A stretch of DNA of 64,000 bases, from the NCBI GenBank assembly GCA_004369085.1, contig ML210176.1, positions 62,001 through 126,000 on the forward strand. Reading direction: 5' to 3'. The notes beneath the pieces were generated by a model that made no database searches, was not told where the DNA came from, and saw nothing but the letters and a program-made list of their open reading frames with translations. Position numbers and translations under genes: made by a program. Positions 32,922 to 44,005 of the stretch are shown here, piece by piece; the stretch's first letter is position 1; each line of letters begins with the position of its first letter. Source of the stretch: Coprinopsis marcescibilis. Taxonomy: Eukaryota > Basidiomycota > Agaricomycetes > Agaricales > Psathyrellaceae.

Positions 32922-35900
32922 TTAGCTTCCCCATGGAATACCTCCTTCAGGTATTGGCAGGTATGGACGTTGTTCAAAGTCAGCAGCTGAAGACAGACAG
33001 TTAGCAGGCATAAAGTGACACAGGCGAAAATGGACATACTCCGCCGGAAAACGTCATTCCCCCACCATTCCAGCCAGAATCCACCCTTCGGGAACTGAAG
33101 CGTGAAGAAGATAACGATCACAGCAATCACTGTGCCTGTAATCACAACCATCAGTCCTATCCTCCTAGCAACGCAAAGTACGAGACTTACCACTATCCAA
33201 CGCGCTACTTAGCACATAGTTGAACTTACTCCACCAAGCAAAGTTCTTCTTCCTAACGATGTATTGGAACAGGAAACCGACCATGAACCAACTGCTGTAG
33301 TTGATCCCAGTGGCAGGAGGGATCCAAGACACGCCGTTGAGGACGACAGGAGTAGAAACCCATTTGACCCACGAATTTGGGTAACGACGGCGCCATAGCC
33401 AGAAAGGTAGGGGGAGGAAGACTCCGATGATAATGGCGTAGAGATGCGGGTGGTAGATTGAGCCTTTACCGAACTGTCGATCGGGACCGATGAGACCCCT
33501 ATCACAAGTTGAAGGCGTTAGAACGATCATTCCTTTCGAAAGGGAAAACACCGTACCAAACGGCGCTAGCAGTGAAGAAGACCTGATTATGCGGACACGT
33601 CAGCGAGCTAGGTTGGTCCTTGGTACAGATATCCGGCACGTTCGTAAAGATCCAGTGCTTCACTCCAACTTGGATGAATGCTGCCAGAGTGGTAGACGTC
33701 ATTTGCACTAAACACAACAATCAGTCTCGACGTTCGTCAAACCATGCGAACATCACACACCGAGGAATGTGGCCCGGGGTGGGACCTTGACGTAGTGACC
33801 GAGCTTCAAATCTTGAACAAAATTCGTTGCCTCTGCCAAAGTCTGCACACTGTAAGCCTTGAAGACCATGTTGGCAAGAGGTTGACCAGGGAGGAGTGTG
33901 CCAGGAATGATTTGTGCCAAGATGTTCAAATTGATCTGTAAAGTCGCTATGAGCAACCCGGCGAAGAACGACGAAGGAAAACGTAACACTTACACCTTGA
34001 CCAGTCATCGCGTAAATGAAACCGCTGGGTAGGATATACAAAACAGGCAGGACCACGCTCAACAATAGAGCCCATACAGGGACGCTGGTGTCCCAAATCT
34101 GCGGAACGTAACTGCTTAGCGTCGACCACCAGGAGTGATACGACACACATACCTCAACAGCAACAATCGCCAACGCAAAGAACACTCCAAACGAGCAAAG
34201 ATACCACCAATCCGGTACTTCAGGGTAGTTCCTCATAAGCTTTGCATGGATGTCGTCGTTCTCCACCCGAATCTTTTTGAAGCCGTTCAGAAGAGTGTGA
34301 CCGTGGTACAACAGCGTATGCACGATCACACAGGTACTCAAGGCAAAGGCGAGTAGGTACGTGACGGCGTAGGTTGCTGGCAGGAACAGAGGGGAATATG
34401 CATTGTATGCTTCCACATCAAACGTGTCGTCGTTCTTGAGCACACGCGCAACGTTGTAGCGTTCGCCAAACCTGTCGTATGGTGAAGTGTCGCTGATAGG
34501 GAAGTATGCGAGCTGCCACGACTAATCCAAAGAATATTAGCGTCAATAGAAACGAGAGTAGGAATGCGCGTACGTTGGTGTAATACAATATTGGGGTCAT
34601 AATCCAGTAGAACAGCACAAACCCGGCAAATACATGGACTTCTGCCCACCAAGGGACTGCGAAGAATCTGTCAGCATATCGCCGCCGAAAGCAGACAGGG
34701 ATCACTCACCCATGAGAGGACTGCCAATCCAAGTAATTTGAGACCAGTCGAACGTCAACATGCTCATACCCAACCCAGATCGGACACCAAAGAGTTGGTT
34801 CACAACCACATTGTCAGGGACCGCCCAACATACGAACGAGAAGATGGAAAGAGCTTCGAAGAGGTAACCTGCGAATAATTGTGTCAGCATCGTTCAGCGC
34901 AACAGTAATAAGTCACATACCAGGCAAGAAGAAGAACAAAAAGCTTCCAATCGTCGTCCAGATGAAGAACTTGTAACGACTCATGCCCCGCTTCCTGCGC
35001 CTGCCACCTTCCGTATTTGGATCATCTTCCAGCGTCGGGCCGCCAAGCATCCCAATCCCATCATCCTCGTCCTCTGCATGCAGTGTGTTGAGCAAGGTGC
35101 ACGCAACCAAGTTCTGTGGCCACACCATACTCGCAGGCCAGACCAAGAACCTTCTGCACATCCCCGCAAGACCGAACCCAGTCAACTGCGTAGCCAACAC
35201 CAACACCAAACTGAACCAGTAGTCAGTCTTGAATTCATAGAAGACCTCGAGTACGACGATGGCGTTGAGCGCATAAGGAGAGCCAACAGCGACGTTGGCC
35301 ATGATGTACACCAACACGTGTTCCTTGATGTTCCAGGGTCCAGGATTCAAACTGAATTCAACAGCGTGAGGGAATGTCAATGGCCGGAGAAGACGTTGGA
35401 GAGGCATAGGGGCGGATGAAGAAACAAGGCTGGATGGGAGGTAGGGAAGTGGGATTCGATAGGTCGTAATTGGCAGAGTGAACGCCAAAAACTTGCCAAC
35501 GGGGTAGGACAGGAGGAGAAGGACAAGTGGAATGATTGACGGAGCTGGAGACCGGAAATTGAAGAAGACATTGATGGCACTTGAAAACAAGAAATCAGCC
35601 ACGCAATCGGGTGAATGAGTGTGATCACATACCTCGCTGTCATACAGAGCAACAGGCCAATAACCCACATCCGTATAGTCATTGCAGGCATGTCGGGATC
35701 ATCGATGTTCGACACACTAGCTCTAACCTCGGGATACGGACTGTCTTCATCCTCAATTGCATCAAAGTCGAATTCCATTCTAGAAACGGAGCAAGTATCG
35801 CCATACGTCAGCGATCCCATTCTTTTCAAATTCAAATCCATAACATCGGGAAAGGAAGAAGTGCGAACAACAGGGGAAGCAGGCACACCAGAAGAAATTG

Positions 35901-36186
35901 GGGAATTCAAAGGAAAGTGGGAAGTTGGCATTGGACGAGGCCCTTCAGGGCGGGACCGCCGATGACTGGTGCGATTACCAGTCTTGACTTTCCTAGACCG
36001 CGCATCGCCCTCGTCCTCCCCTTCCGAAGATGATGAAAAAGTGGAAGGCAGATGAATGGGATGCTCTGCAATGGGTGAAAGTGAAGGTGGTGGCGGCGGT
36101 GGGTATAAAGGCGGCATAGTCAAGATATGAGACGCCCTCTCCCCAGCATTAGTGGCAACGGAAGGGAACGAAGAGGCCATCATCAT
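32922..36186 (-). CDS. OPT-family oligopeptide transporter
   Basis: Proton-coupled uptake of small peptides (or related compounds) across the plasma membrane. The N-terminus is a long cytosolic, Pro/Ser-rich tail (PPLYPPPPPPSLSPI, then phosphorylatable Ser/Arg stretches), and the first membrane segment begins around MWVIGLLLCMTAR. The OPT hallmark SLNPGPWNIKEHVLVYIMANVA is present, followed by many hydrophobic helices and family blocks: WPASMVWPQNLVACTLLNTL, FFLPGYLFEALSIFSFVCW, MLTFDWSQITWIGSPLMVPWW, DDIHAKLMRNYPEVPDWWY, GLIGPDRQFG and PPATGINYSSWFMVGFLFQY. The last exon splices to TADFEQRPYLPIPEG and stops at 32922-32924; a competing frame to 32915 lacks the family's C-terminal block. Around ten introns of 50-60 bp interrupt the gene. 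Confidence 0.93.
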
Positions 36187-36656
36187 GAAGCAGACCTCCT
36201 GTTCCTGGCTGCCCCCGCCCTTCTTATATATCTAACCAACCCAACTCCAGAAGAAGAGCAAGATGAAGTGAAGAAGAAAAGAAATCCAGTCCAGCTCGAC
36301 ATGCAAAAAAGCAAGCTCGAAGCTGGAAGCAGTCACAACAAATTCGACCAGCACTCTCGAAGCACCAGCGAATTCGAGCAGCGCCAAGCAGTTTGGCACC
36401 AAAGTGGCCGCATGCCGACCGACAGCCGGGGGCGAGGGTTCGAATCCCCGCTTCCACTTCTCTGACTTCTCGCACATCGCACGTCTGCCATGTCTCCCCG
36501 CCAAAGAACCAGCACCACCAAATTGGCCGAGCTGTTGCAGATCCAGACTCCAGAATTTTCAAAAAGAAACCGCCAAGTGCGTCTCCCAAAGTCGAAACGA
36601 AAATAACAGGAAAATAGAAAAGAAATTGCACGTAGCAAAGTAGTAGAAACAGACAC
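36187..36656. other. Spacer between OPT gene and disordered-protein gene, with a tRNA-like B box
   Basis: Carries the OPT promoter and either the 3' UTR or last exon(s) of the neighbouring gene. Around 36437-36451 GGGTTCGAATCCCC resembles a tRNA T-arm/B box, but no full cloverleaf can be built around it. All three minus-strand frames stay open for about 270-490 nt, which may be chance. Confidence 0.35.
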
Positions 36657-38564
36657 TCACTTGATGCTACCTTCCCGACTTTCTGCGTCGTAGTCATCTT
36701 CGTAGTCATCATATTCGTCGGGATCGTCGGGATGGTCGTCTCTTTGTTCTTGATACTCCTCCAACTCGCTCCTGCTCGCTTTTTCCAGATAACCTAGACT
36801 TGCATGTCCAGTCCCAAGCCGTCCACTGCTAACAGGCCTATCACCCGTGTATTCACTGCCGGCCAGATAGTTTGTTCCCTCTGTAACTGCAGTTCCGAGT
36901 CTTTCGTCTGCCATTGCGGTCCCTTGTCTCGACCCAGGTCCTTGCGAGCTCTTCCCCCTCTTCCTCCTTCTCCTCGACCGGCCTTCTGGAACACCAACGG
37001 CAGTCATACCACCCAACGGTGTACTGCTGTTGTCTCCTTCTGTATCGCTTCTCGCCGTAGTTCGCCCAGTGTTCGCATACTGCGGGTAAGCCTGATTGTA
37101 GTGATATTCCCGATGCCTCTTATACGGCCCACTGTTGGAATTGAACCTTGAAGGGTTCGGCTGGAAATGCTCCCAATGCTTGCCAAAGCTGCCTCCACCA
37201 GATCCGAGCGGAGCCTTTTCCTTCTTTTTAGCCTGGAGCTCGTCAAGGTCCTCATCCTGCTTCTCCTCATCCACCTGCCGTCCTTTCTCCTTGTTCAACG
37301 TCGGCGTTCCATCCGCATTCTGTCTGACCACCAAAGTATCAGGATCCAGCGTCACATCCGTAATATCTCCCTCCTTCAACACTGGCGAATCCTTGTTGGC
37401 ATCAAAGCTAGCAGTGACGGTAACACTCTCGTCTTCACCCTTCTCCTCTCTCTCCTTCTTCTCCCTCTCCTCCCTCTCCAAGCTCTTCCTCGGATCCAGC
37501 CTGGTCATTCTATAGCCACCCCCGCCCTCATCACCTTTGTCAGCCTTCTCCCCAGCACCCGCTCGACTTGGGTGTCGACTCGCAATTACATCGAAGCTAT
37601 TCGTGCTCTCCGTACTCGGGGGAGACACCGGCGGGTCGTATCTATAAACACCCTGATAAGGTGTCTCAACCCCATACCGCGGATACTGCGTCTGCATATG
37701 CCTCTCGTGCTCCCTCGCCTGATAAACACCATAATCACCATCAGTCGTACCGGTCGGAGGTGGCCGCTTCGCAGTAGACCCAGAGTACCCAGCAGAATCA
37801 GCAGAATCAACCGTGAACGCAAATGTGGCAGGCTCTTCCCTCACCCTCCTACTCTCCTCTTCTTTCAACTGTCCCTGCGTCGACGACGATGCAAACGGCT
37901 GCTGCGACCGGGCCTGCGATTGCGACTGTGACATCGAATGCCGCAGCCCAGCAGCTCCCAACAAATGTGCATGCTGCATCACCTGCGCTTGCTCCTGCTC
38001 TCTCCGCCTCCGCTCATACTCCTCCCTCTCTCTCTCCTGCCTCTCCTTCTGCTTCCTCTCCTCCTCAACTTCTGCAGTGGTCGGCGGCAAAAACGCAAAC
38101 ACATCCTCCGCATCGCTCTCGTCCTCTTCCTCCTCCTCCTCCAGTCCATGGCCACGACTGCTATCATCATACCCGTACCCATACGAGCTCTGAGGCGGCG
38201 GACCTCCATAGGACGCACCGGCTCCATATCCATACGAGCTCTGCGGCGGCTTCCCCCCATACGAGTCATATCCATACGAGCTCTGAGGCGGGGGACTAGC
38301 GTACGGGTTCCGCGAGGTAGACGAGTTCGGATCATACGTCGGCGGCGGCCCTGCCTGCTGCTGTTGCTTCTGCTGCTCAGTCAACTGCCTAAACGGATTC
38401 CCATCCCCACCCTTCCTCCCCGCCGAGGTCATTGGCCTCCCACTGTCTTCTTCATACCCCCCTCCTCCTAGATACCCACCCGACGTCCCGGGAGGGCTAT
38501 ACGCCGAGTACGAGTTCGAGCCAGATGCGTCTCCGCCGTACTGGAACGGCGAATTGCTCGACAT
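36657..38564 (-). CDS. Large intrinsically disordered Gly/Tyr/Gln- and charge-rich protein (about 635 aa)
   Basis: No known domain is recognised. Residues 1-140 are Gly/Ser/Tyr/Gln/Pro-rich, prion-like sequence. They include three near-repeats of PPQSSYGY at about residues 91-99, 105-113 and 122-130, and a Q run at 65-70. An acidic patch (EEEEEEDESDAED) precedes the short hydrophobic motif VFAFLPP at about 154-161, then a charged helical segment (EEERKQKERQEREREEYERRRREQEQ). The rest alternates low-complexity and charged blocks, with a basic patch (RSRRRRKRGKSS) that could be a nuclear signal and an acidic Asp/Tyr tail. The frame ends SIK-stop at 36657, but the codons for K and stop overlap a perfect GTGAGT donor, so one or more further exons may exist downstream. 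Confidence 0.65.
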   Translation of the reverse strand: MSSNSPFQYGGDASGSNSYSAYSPPGTSGGYLGGGGYEEDSGRPMTSAGRKGGDGNPFRQLTEQQKQQQQAGPPPTYDPNSSTSRNPYASPPPQSSYGYDSYGGKPPQSSYGYGAGASYGGPPPQSSYGYGYDDSSRGHGLEEEEEEDESDAEDVFAFLPPTTAEVEEERKQKERQEREREEYERRRREQEQAQVMQHAHLLGAAGLRHSMSQSQSQARSQQPFASSSTQGQLKEEESRRVREEPATFAFTVDSADSAGYSGSTAKRPPPTGTTDGDYGVYQAREHERHMQTQYPRYGVETPYQGVYRYDPPVSPPSTESTNSFDVIASRHPSRAGAGEKADKGDEGGGGYRMTRLDPRKSLEREEREKKEREEKGEDESVTVTASFDANKDSPVLKEGDITDVTLDPDTLVVRQNADGTPTLNKEKGRQVDEEKQDEDLDELQAKKKEKAPLGSGGGSFGKHWEHFQPNPSRFNSNSGPYKRHREYHYNQAYPQYANTGRTTARSDTEGDNSSTPLGGMTAVGVPEGRSRRRRKRGKSSQGPGSRQGTAMADERLGTAVTEGTNYLAGSEYTGDRPVSSGRLGTGHASLGYLEKASRSELEEYQEQRDDHPDDPDEYDDYEDDYDAESREGSIK

Positions 38565-41500
38565 TGCGTGTAGACCGTGATCTACAGCTGTGGATGTCGG
38601 GTTTGATAGTGGTGCTCACTAAAGATGATGGGTGATAGACGCAAGTCGGTCTTGTATCCCTATGTGCGAGAGCGTTGTTGGTGTAGAGAAAGGGGCACTA
38701 GTTGTTCGAAGGTTGTCCTGTCGTCCGTCGGGGTTGAAAGAAAGGAACCGCTTTTGCCAGCGTTCGTGGTCAAGCAGTCGTCCTCGCTGTCCTTCACCAC
38801 ACGTAATAATCACCACACCGAAGCAGGCCAATCGCAACGATAAAAAGGAAAAAGAACCACAAATCCCACACCCACTCAGAAATGAGCTTGGGAAAAATCA
38901 ATCAATCGGGGTATTAAGGCGCAATTAAGCTTGGGTGCGTGTGTTCCTTCGCCGATAGGTGGTGGCGAAAATAAGAATGACTAAAAAGGCCGGGAGATTA
39001 CTGTGACTGGTCACCGGTCAGGTTCCAGGGGCTGCCCAGGCGAGTGCTTGGTTGTGCAGGTTTTAATTAGGTTATTCCGAGCTGTGACTTGAAGCGTTGG
39101 CCAAGTTGAAACTTGTATCCGCGGCCTGCTCACGACGTAGTTGATCGGTCGGGTATGAGATGGTATCGCCGCGCGGCCGGTATAAGGGTCGGGTATTGTG
39201 ATATCGTATGAAGGGAAGGTGGATGAAATGTAGGTTGGTATCCGAAGGTGGGTGGTATTGTGGGGTATGATCTTGCTGCGGCCTGGTGAGGTCGATTCGT
39301 CCACCAGCGGCGAATCAAGGGTGTCCGATGAATGGAACAGGTGATGGAAGGAACGATGGTATCGAATTCCCGTCACGCGTGCAGGGGAGAGAATACGTTG
39401 CACAGTTGATGGATGGTCGGTTGGTTGGAGAGTGATTGTAGGGAGGTTGCGTATGGTGTCGTTGGTCGATTGGCGGAATATGGTAGGTAGGTTCACAGGG
39501 GGGCGGTGCGTGGTGTCAAAGTAATGCGCGAGCAATAGCGGACGATTGAATGGCGGCAAACCAGACGAAGTGAGGTGAAACGAAAAGGTCACCACCGTGC
39601 ACCGCGGGTGGCAGGAATGATGCGAAAGAACGTCGAAATAAGGATAAGAGTAAGAATCGACGCAAAACGCAAGATTGAACCCCGACGAATGGCAACCCCA
39701 ACAATAACGGAATAAAGCCAAACGGGAATGCAAATGGAGAGCGAAAGGATCGGTGGAAAGTGAGCGGGGGCAGAGCGCACACACGCAAAAGCACACGTCA
39801 GAAACGTCAACCCGTCAGGCAAAAAGATTAAGGTGCAAGTGCGCCAGTAGAGTGACCGGCATAAGGCACCGCAGTTGATGAGTGAACGAGGAAGACCAAG
39901 GGGCAGGTGAAGGGTGAAGGGTGAAATGGGTCGAGGGAGGAATCGGATAAAATCAATGAAAGAAAAAATGATAGTCAACGTCGAATGTCGAGCCGGTGGA
40001 AACCAGGCACCATGTGTGTGGGAAAGGGGTATGCATGATGAAATAATAACGTTGGAAAGTGAAGATCAAGAATCCGGAAGAAAACATGAACAGGCCAGGC
40101 ATGCATTGTTCGTAGAGCATGAGAATGTCGAAAATTGGTGCGACACAGCCGGTTCGAATTGTGTCAGGGACAGAGGCACAAGGCAACGACCGAAACCCAG
40201 GACGAACGGGGAAGCGAAGAGCCAGTACAAATCATAAGCACCCCGACCAAGCGATTAGGAAACGATTGCGAACAAGATTCCGAGGTGATTGGCGTCAGGG
40301 AATGAATCCGACCAAGATGAACGGGTTGGGTCGTATCCGAAACGTCAAACGTGGATTTTGGCGTCGTTTTTTGGATGCAAGCATTTGTTTGCGTCGCATT
40401 ACAACGTTCATGCGCATGAATCGTAGTCCAGATGGCATATATTGCAGCCAGTGGTGATAGTTGCCGGGTGCGGTCGTTGCAATTGTCATGCGTCGGGAGG
40501 GAATAGGTGGCGTGATATCACAGCGGTTGACGACGACGATGTGTCCCAAGAACACCAGAAACAGTATCCAAAAGGTCAAAATACCAGCAGCAGTCCAGAA
40601 AGGCAGGTATATGGAAAATAAGGAGCCTCAGTCAGCCAACCATCCAATCCAACTTCATCAGAGGCCAGCGAAAGCACTCACGGGTACCGGTATCGACCTA
40701 AACGTAGTCCAATCCTCTACCAACAAGCAGAAGCTTCCTCGGATCGTTCCCCTGTACAACTATTTCCTTCTCGCAGAACTTTCGCAACAGCCAAACTCCA
40801 CCCTATTTCGCACACTCCAGGTTCCAACTGCGCAGAGACTCCAAAAAGGGCCAGCACAGCGGTCGCTAGCAACAGTCTTCACCCCACGAGCGGTAGTAGA
40901 GGGGCGCAGAGAGAGAAGTACGAAGGGGAGATGAGAAAAAACGCAACGCAGGCTTATTGCTGGCGTGGGGAGAGGGCAAGGACAAGTTCAAATTCAGATG
41001 GAGAATTGGGGAGCGCGCCGTTCGTCGCCCGTCGGCTTGGCATCCCACCCTTCAGTGATCAGGCACATCAACCAATTTTGGGTGACTAAAGTTTGATTAC
41101 AACAACAAAATCAGACGGTGTGCCTATCATAGGAAAGGGTCCTGAACGGCGGAGATGCATCGAGGCAAGTAGTAGATGATCTGCCTTAAAGACAGGGGAA
41201 CCTGAGCAAGCCGAAGACGGAGGCTGACTGTCTACTCAAAGTATCTGCGTTACCGCCAGCACAGCCCGTTATTCATTCGCAATTGAACCTTCGTTCTTTG
41301 GGGGGCCTTTATCACCGGCGTTGACCTCGAGCATAAGTCTGCATTTGGCAAAGTATTCAAGGAATCACCAACTCCAATCTCCATTAAGCTTCCTGAGCCC
41401 TTTTGCTCTTCAAGCCCAGGCAGGTCCAAAGCTAAGCTTGCTGCTGAACCTCGGAAAATTCGAAAGCAAGTCGAGGAGATACATACTCCATGCTAGCGGG

Positions 41501-42871
41501 AATGCTTCACTGTCGATCCGTCATGAACGAGGGGGGTTGAACCGGCTGTCTGTCTTCAACCTAATCGCCGAGTCGAACCAACGCAAGGAAGATAGCGATC
41601 CTCTCTTCATTTCAAACCGCATGTCCATTCGATGTCACAAGACTCGGGTTCCTGTGTACACCCATGTCAACTTACACGCGAAGATAAAGCGAAGATAGTT
41701 ATCGAGGACATTGGACCTAGAATCATAGATGAGTATCAGAGGACCCTTGCTAGCTGCCTCCCCGCAGACTCGTGTTCAGGAAGATGGCCCTTTTCGAAGG
41801 ATTAACCATCCTCGTGGATAAGGGCAGTATAGAGAATCATCTGATTGTGGTACCGAGGGCTAGCGGGAGCTGAAATAGACCAGCGGAAGTGACGGGAACT
41901 GATCTCTGATCATGTCAGGGTTGTGGCTTCGAACAAAGGTCTAAAGGTTCCATAGAAGGGCATCTAGACACCTTGGCCACCTTTGGCCACGCACATGCAA
42001 TGACACCATCGAAAGCTTTCGCGCGCCACAGCCTCCGTGGAGCTAGCAACCAGTTAGGGGCCAACGAAAGCCGAAATTGTTGATAGGGATGGCAGAGTGG
42101 TTCTGGTAGTCGGCAAGATACACCGTGAACAGCACCGTGCGTAATTCTACCGAGGTCAGCCATCTCGGCCAGAACTCACCTTGAAACATTTAACAGAGGA
42201 CCAGAATAGAGTATTTCTACAGCCTTAGTAAGTATAGCCTCCTAAGTGATCCAGGGTCGTAAAGAGGGTGCCGGCCGCGCCGGGAGCGAGGCGGCGACGA
42301 CGATCCACTAGCTTGGAGGGTCGCCTCAGGGTCTCCCAACCTAGGAAAAGCAATGTCGACCACCTCCGTAGTAATGGGCTAGAACCGTGGCCATTTGACA
42401 AGATCGCTGACAACTGATCGTCGAGGTCCACCATGCTGCTCCCAAAAGTGAACCTTTGACAAAGCAGATGCTAAACAGACAAGAACAGGTGCTGAGCAGA
42501 GTCAAGGCTAGTCACTGCTGAAATGAAGGATTGCGATTATCGGATGGTGGAAGCTGAAAGACAGGGATCGCCGGCAACGTAGGGTGACGGCGGGAGCAAA
42601 TCCCACGCGCAAACAAACATCATCGGCATGCATGGTGCCTCCTCGATCGTTCTGGGCGCGTCGTACATAGTATGAAGCTAAGCCGCAAGCGCCCGTCAGC
42701 GCGGTTATCGAAACAGATCATGTTGCAGACTGGTCTACTTCCATTGATCTCACGCAGTCCATCGGGTTATGAAGACCAAGTAATCTGGATTGATAGAGCC
42801 ACTAAATTACTACAATGTACACTCCAAAATTTAATGTCCAAATGTCATATCAAATTGAGAATACGATGCGT
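38565..42871. other. 4.3-kb region with no recognisable gene
   Basis: The longest frame is 261 codons on the minus strand (39011-39796), Ser/Thr/His/Pro-rich without domains. The others are shorter and overlapping. The region lies upstream of the disordered-protein gene and downstream of the third sHSP, so it may be a long regulatory leader or promoter, a diverged element or a non-coding transcript. No terminal repeats or transposase motifs are seen. Confidence 0.35.
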
Positions 42872-43467
42872 TTAGGAAATGGCGATCTTGCGCGGTGCAA
42901 GCTCCGGTGACGTCTTGGGGAACGTGATAGTCAGTACACCGTTCTCCATGCTTGCTTTAATTTCTTCCTCCTACAAAATCAAGTTCAAAGTTAGCGCCTG
43001 GAGGTTGAAGGGCAGATTGACCGTAGCACATACCTTGACACCAGTAGGAAGCTGCAACGTTCTAGAAATCTTGCCAAACCGGCGCTCGCGCACTGCATAG
43101 CCGCCCTCCTCGTGGTTAGACGAGATGGTGCTCTCGGCGTTGACTGTCAAGCGACCATTGTGAACGTCGATCCCGACATCCTCCTTTTTCAGACCAGGCA
43201 ACTCGAAAGTCGCTGTGACCACATTATTTGTTGTGTCCTCGTGAAGGTCCATCCTACACAATATCATGGATTTTAAATTGGCGTTTCACTGAGGGGTGAT
43301 TAAGGTACTCACCTTGGCTTGACGTGCCTCACAGCGCCATCGTTTTCAGTGATGCGCTGCTGAAGCTGGCGTCCACCAGCTGAACCAGGTTGGCGGCGTG
43401 GCCCAAAGGCTTCGTCAAAGAATCGGTCGAAATCGTAGAAAGGCTCATAGAAGAAAACATTCGACAT
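42872..43467 (-). CDS. Small heat-shock protein (Hsp20/alpha-crystallin family), 157 aa
   Basis: Paralogue of the sHSP at 30.3 kb with the same three-exon layout: 43467-43313, 43253-43034 and 42970-42872, in phase, 157 residues. The start at 43467 is chosen because it restores the shared N-terminal arm MSNVFFYEPFYDFDRFFDEA; the in-frame Met 56 codons upstream lies beyond the TATA box. The alpha-crystallin domain is complete (ATFELPGLKKEDVGIDVHNGRL, YAVRERRFGKISRTLQLPTGVK, EEEIKASMENGVLTVTFPK), and the C-terminal tail again ends RKIAIS. Its promoter has strong heat-shock elements, so this copy is expected to be the most heat-inducible of the three. Confidence 0.95.
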
Positions 43468-43585
43468 TTTGCAAGAGTTTGGAAGATAAGGAACTCGAGG
43501 TTTGTGAGTCGAAGGCTTTGTGATGAGAGGGTTGAATGAGTTGTTCTGAGTTGTTCTGTGCGACTCGTCGTTGAAAACAACGAGG

Positions 43586-43593
43586 TATATATA
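43586..43593 (-). promoter_or_regulatory. TATA box of the 43-kb sHSP gene
   Basis: TATATATA about 120 bp upstream of the ATG at 43467 and about 30 bp downstream (in gene direction) of a perfect heat-shock element. Confidence 0.65.
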
Positions 43594-43620
43594 CCTACTG
43601 AGGACGATATTTCCATGCGC

Positions 43621-43633
43621 TTCGAGAATATTC
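43621..43633 (-). promoter_or_regulatory. Perfect three-unit heat-shock element (proximal)
   Basis: TTCgaGAAtaTTC matches nTTCnnGAAnnTTCn exactly. This is the binding site for a heat-shock factor trimer, just upstream of the TATA box. Confidence 0.8.
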
Positions 43634-43701
43634 ACCCAGTGAAAACCAGTGTTGAGACTCTTCTAGTGTTTAGCCAGCCTGAGAGTTGTCTGAACGTTGC
43701 C

Positions 43702-43732
43702 GAATGTTCAAGAAACCCACCATGTTCTAGAA
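43702..43732 (-). promoter_or_regulatory. Distal heat-shock element cluster
   Basis: GAAtgTTCaaGAA at 43702-43714 is a second perfect three-unit element, followed by TTCtaGAA at 43725-43732. A further TTC lies near 43741. Together with the proximal element this makes an array typical of strongly heat-induced genes. Confidence 0.75.
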
Positions 43733-44005
43733 CGTGATGGTTCTCCGGCGCCTAAAGCGCAAGAGAAGTTGTTCCGATCAGATTTGATGACGTAGTAGAG
43801 GTCACTTCCCCTTGGCCTCTCTGCGGGTCTTTGCTCTTAAGTTCTGTGACAGTGAAACCGCAAAATAGTAACTACCACGCATAGTCAGCTGTAACTCGAC
43901 AAACAAAAACTCCAACGCCATTTAGTAAGGGTCTTCATCGACCCGACGCCGATATCTTCCTACTAAGATTTACTCCGTTGCTCTATTCAGAACGCAATCG
44001 GTCAG

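Noticed and set aside
36399..36460. tRNA-like sequence with B box GGGTTCGAATCCCC and an A-box-like TGGCCGCATG
   Set aside because: The T-stem has mismatches, and neither a D-arm nor a credible anticodon arm and 7-bp acceptor stem can be formed at tRNA length. It may be a decayed tRNA or SINE fragment, or chance.
39011..39796. 261-codon minus-strand open frame
   Set aside because: Ser/Thr/His/Pro-rich composition without domains, signal or splice support. It overlaps other open frames, so it looks like a composition effect.
29342..43467. Idea of a recent large inverted duplication linking the sHSP copies
   Set aside because: Only the sHSP coding exons match. The flanking sequences and neighbouring genes do not, so an older gene duplication is the simpler reading.
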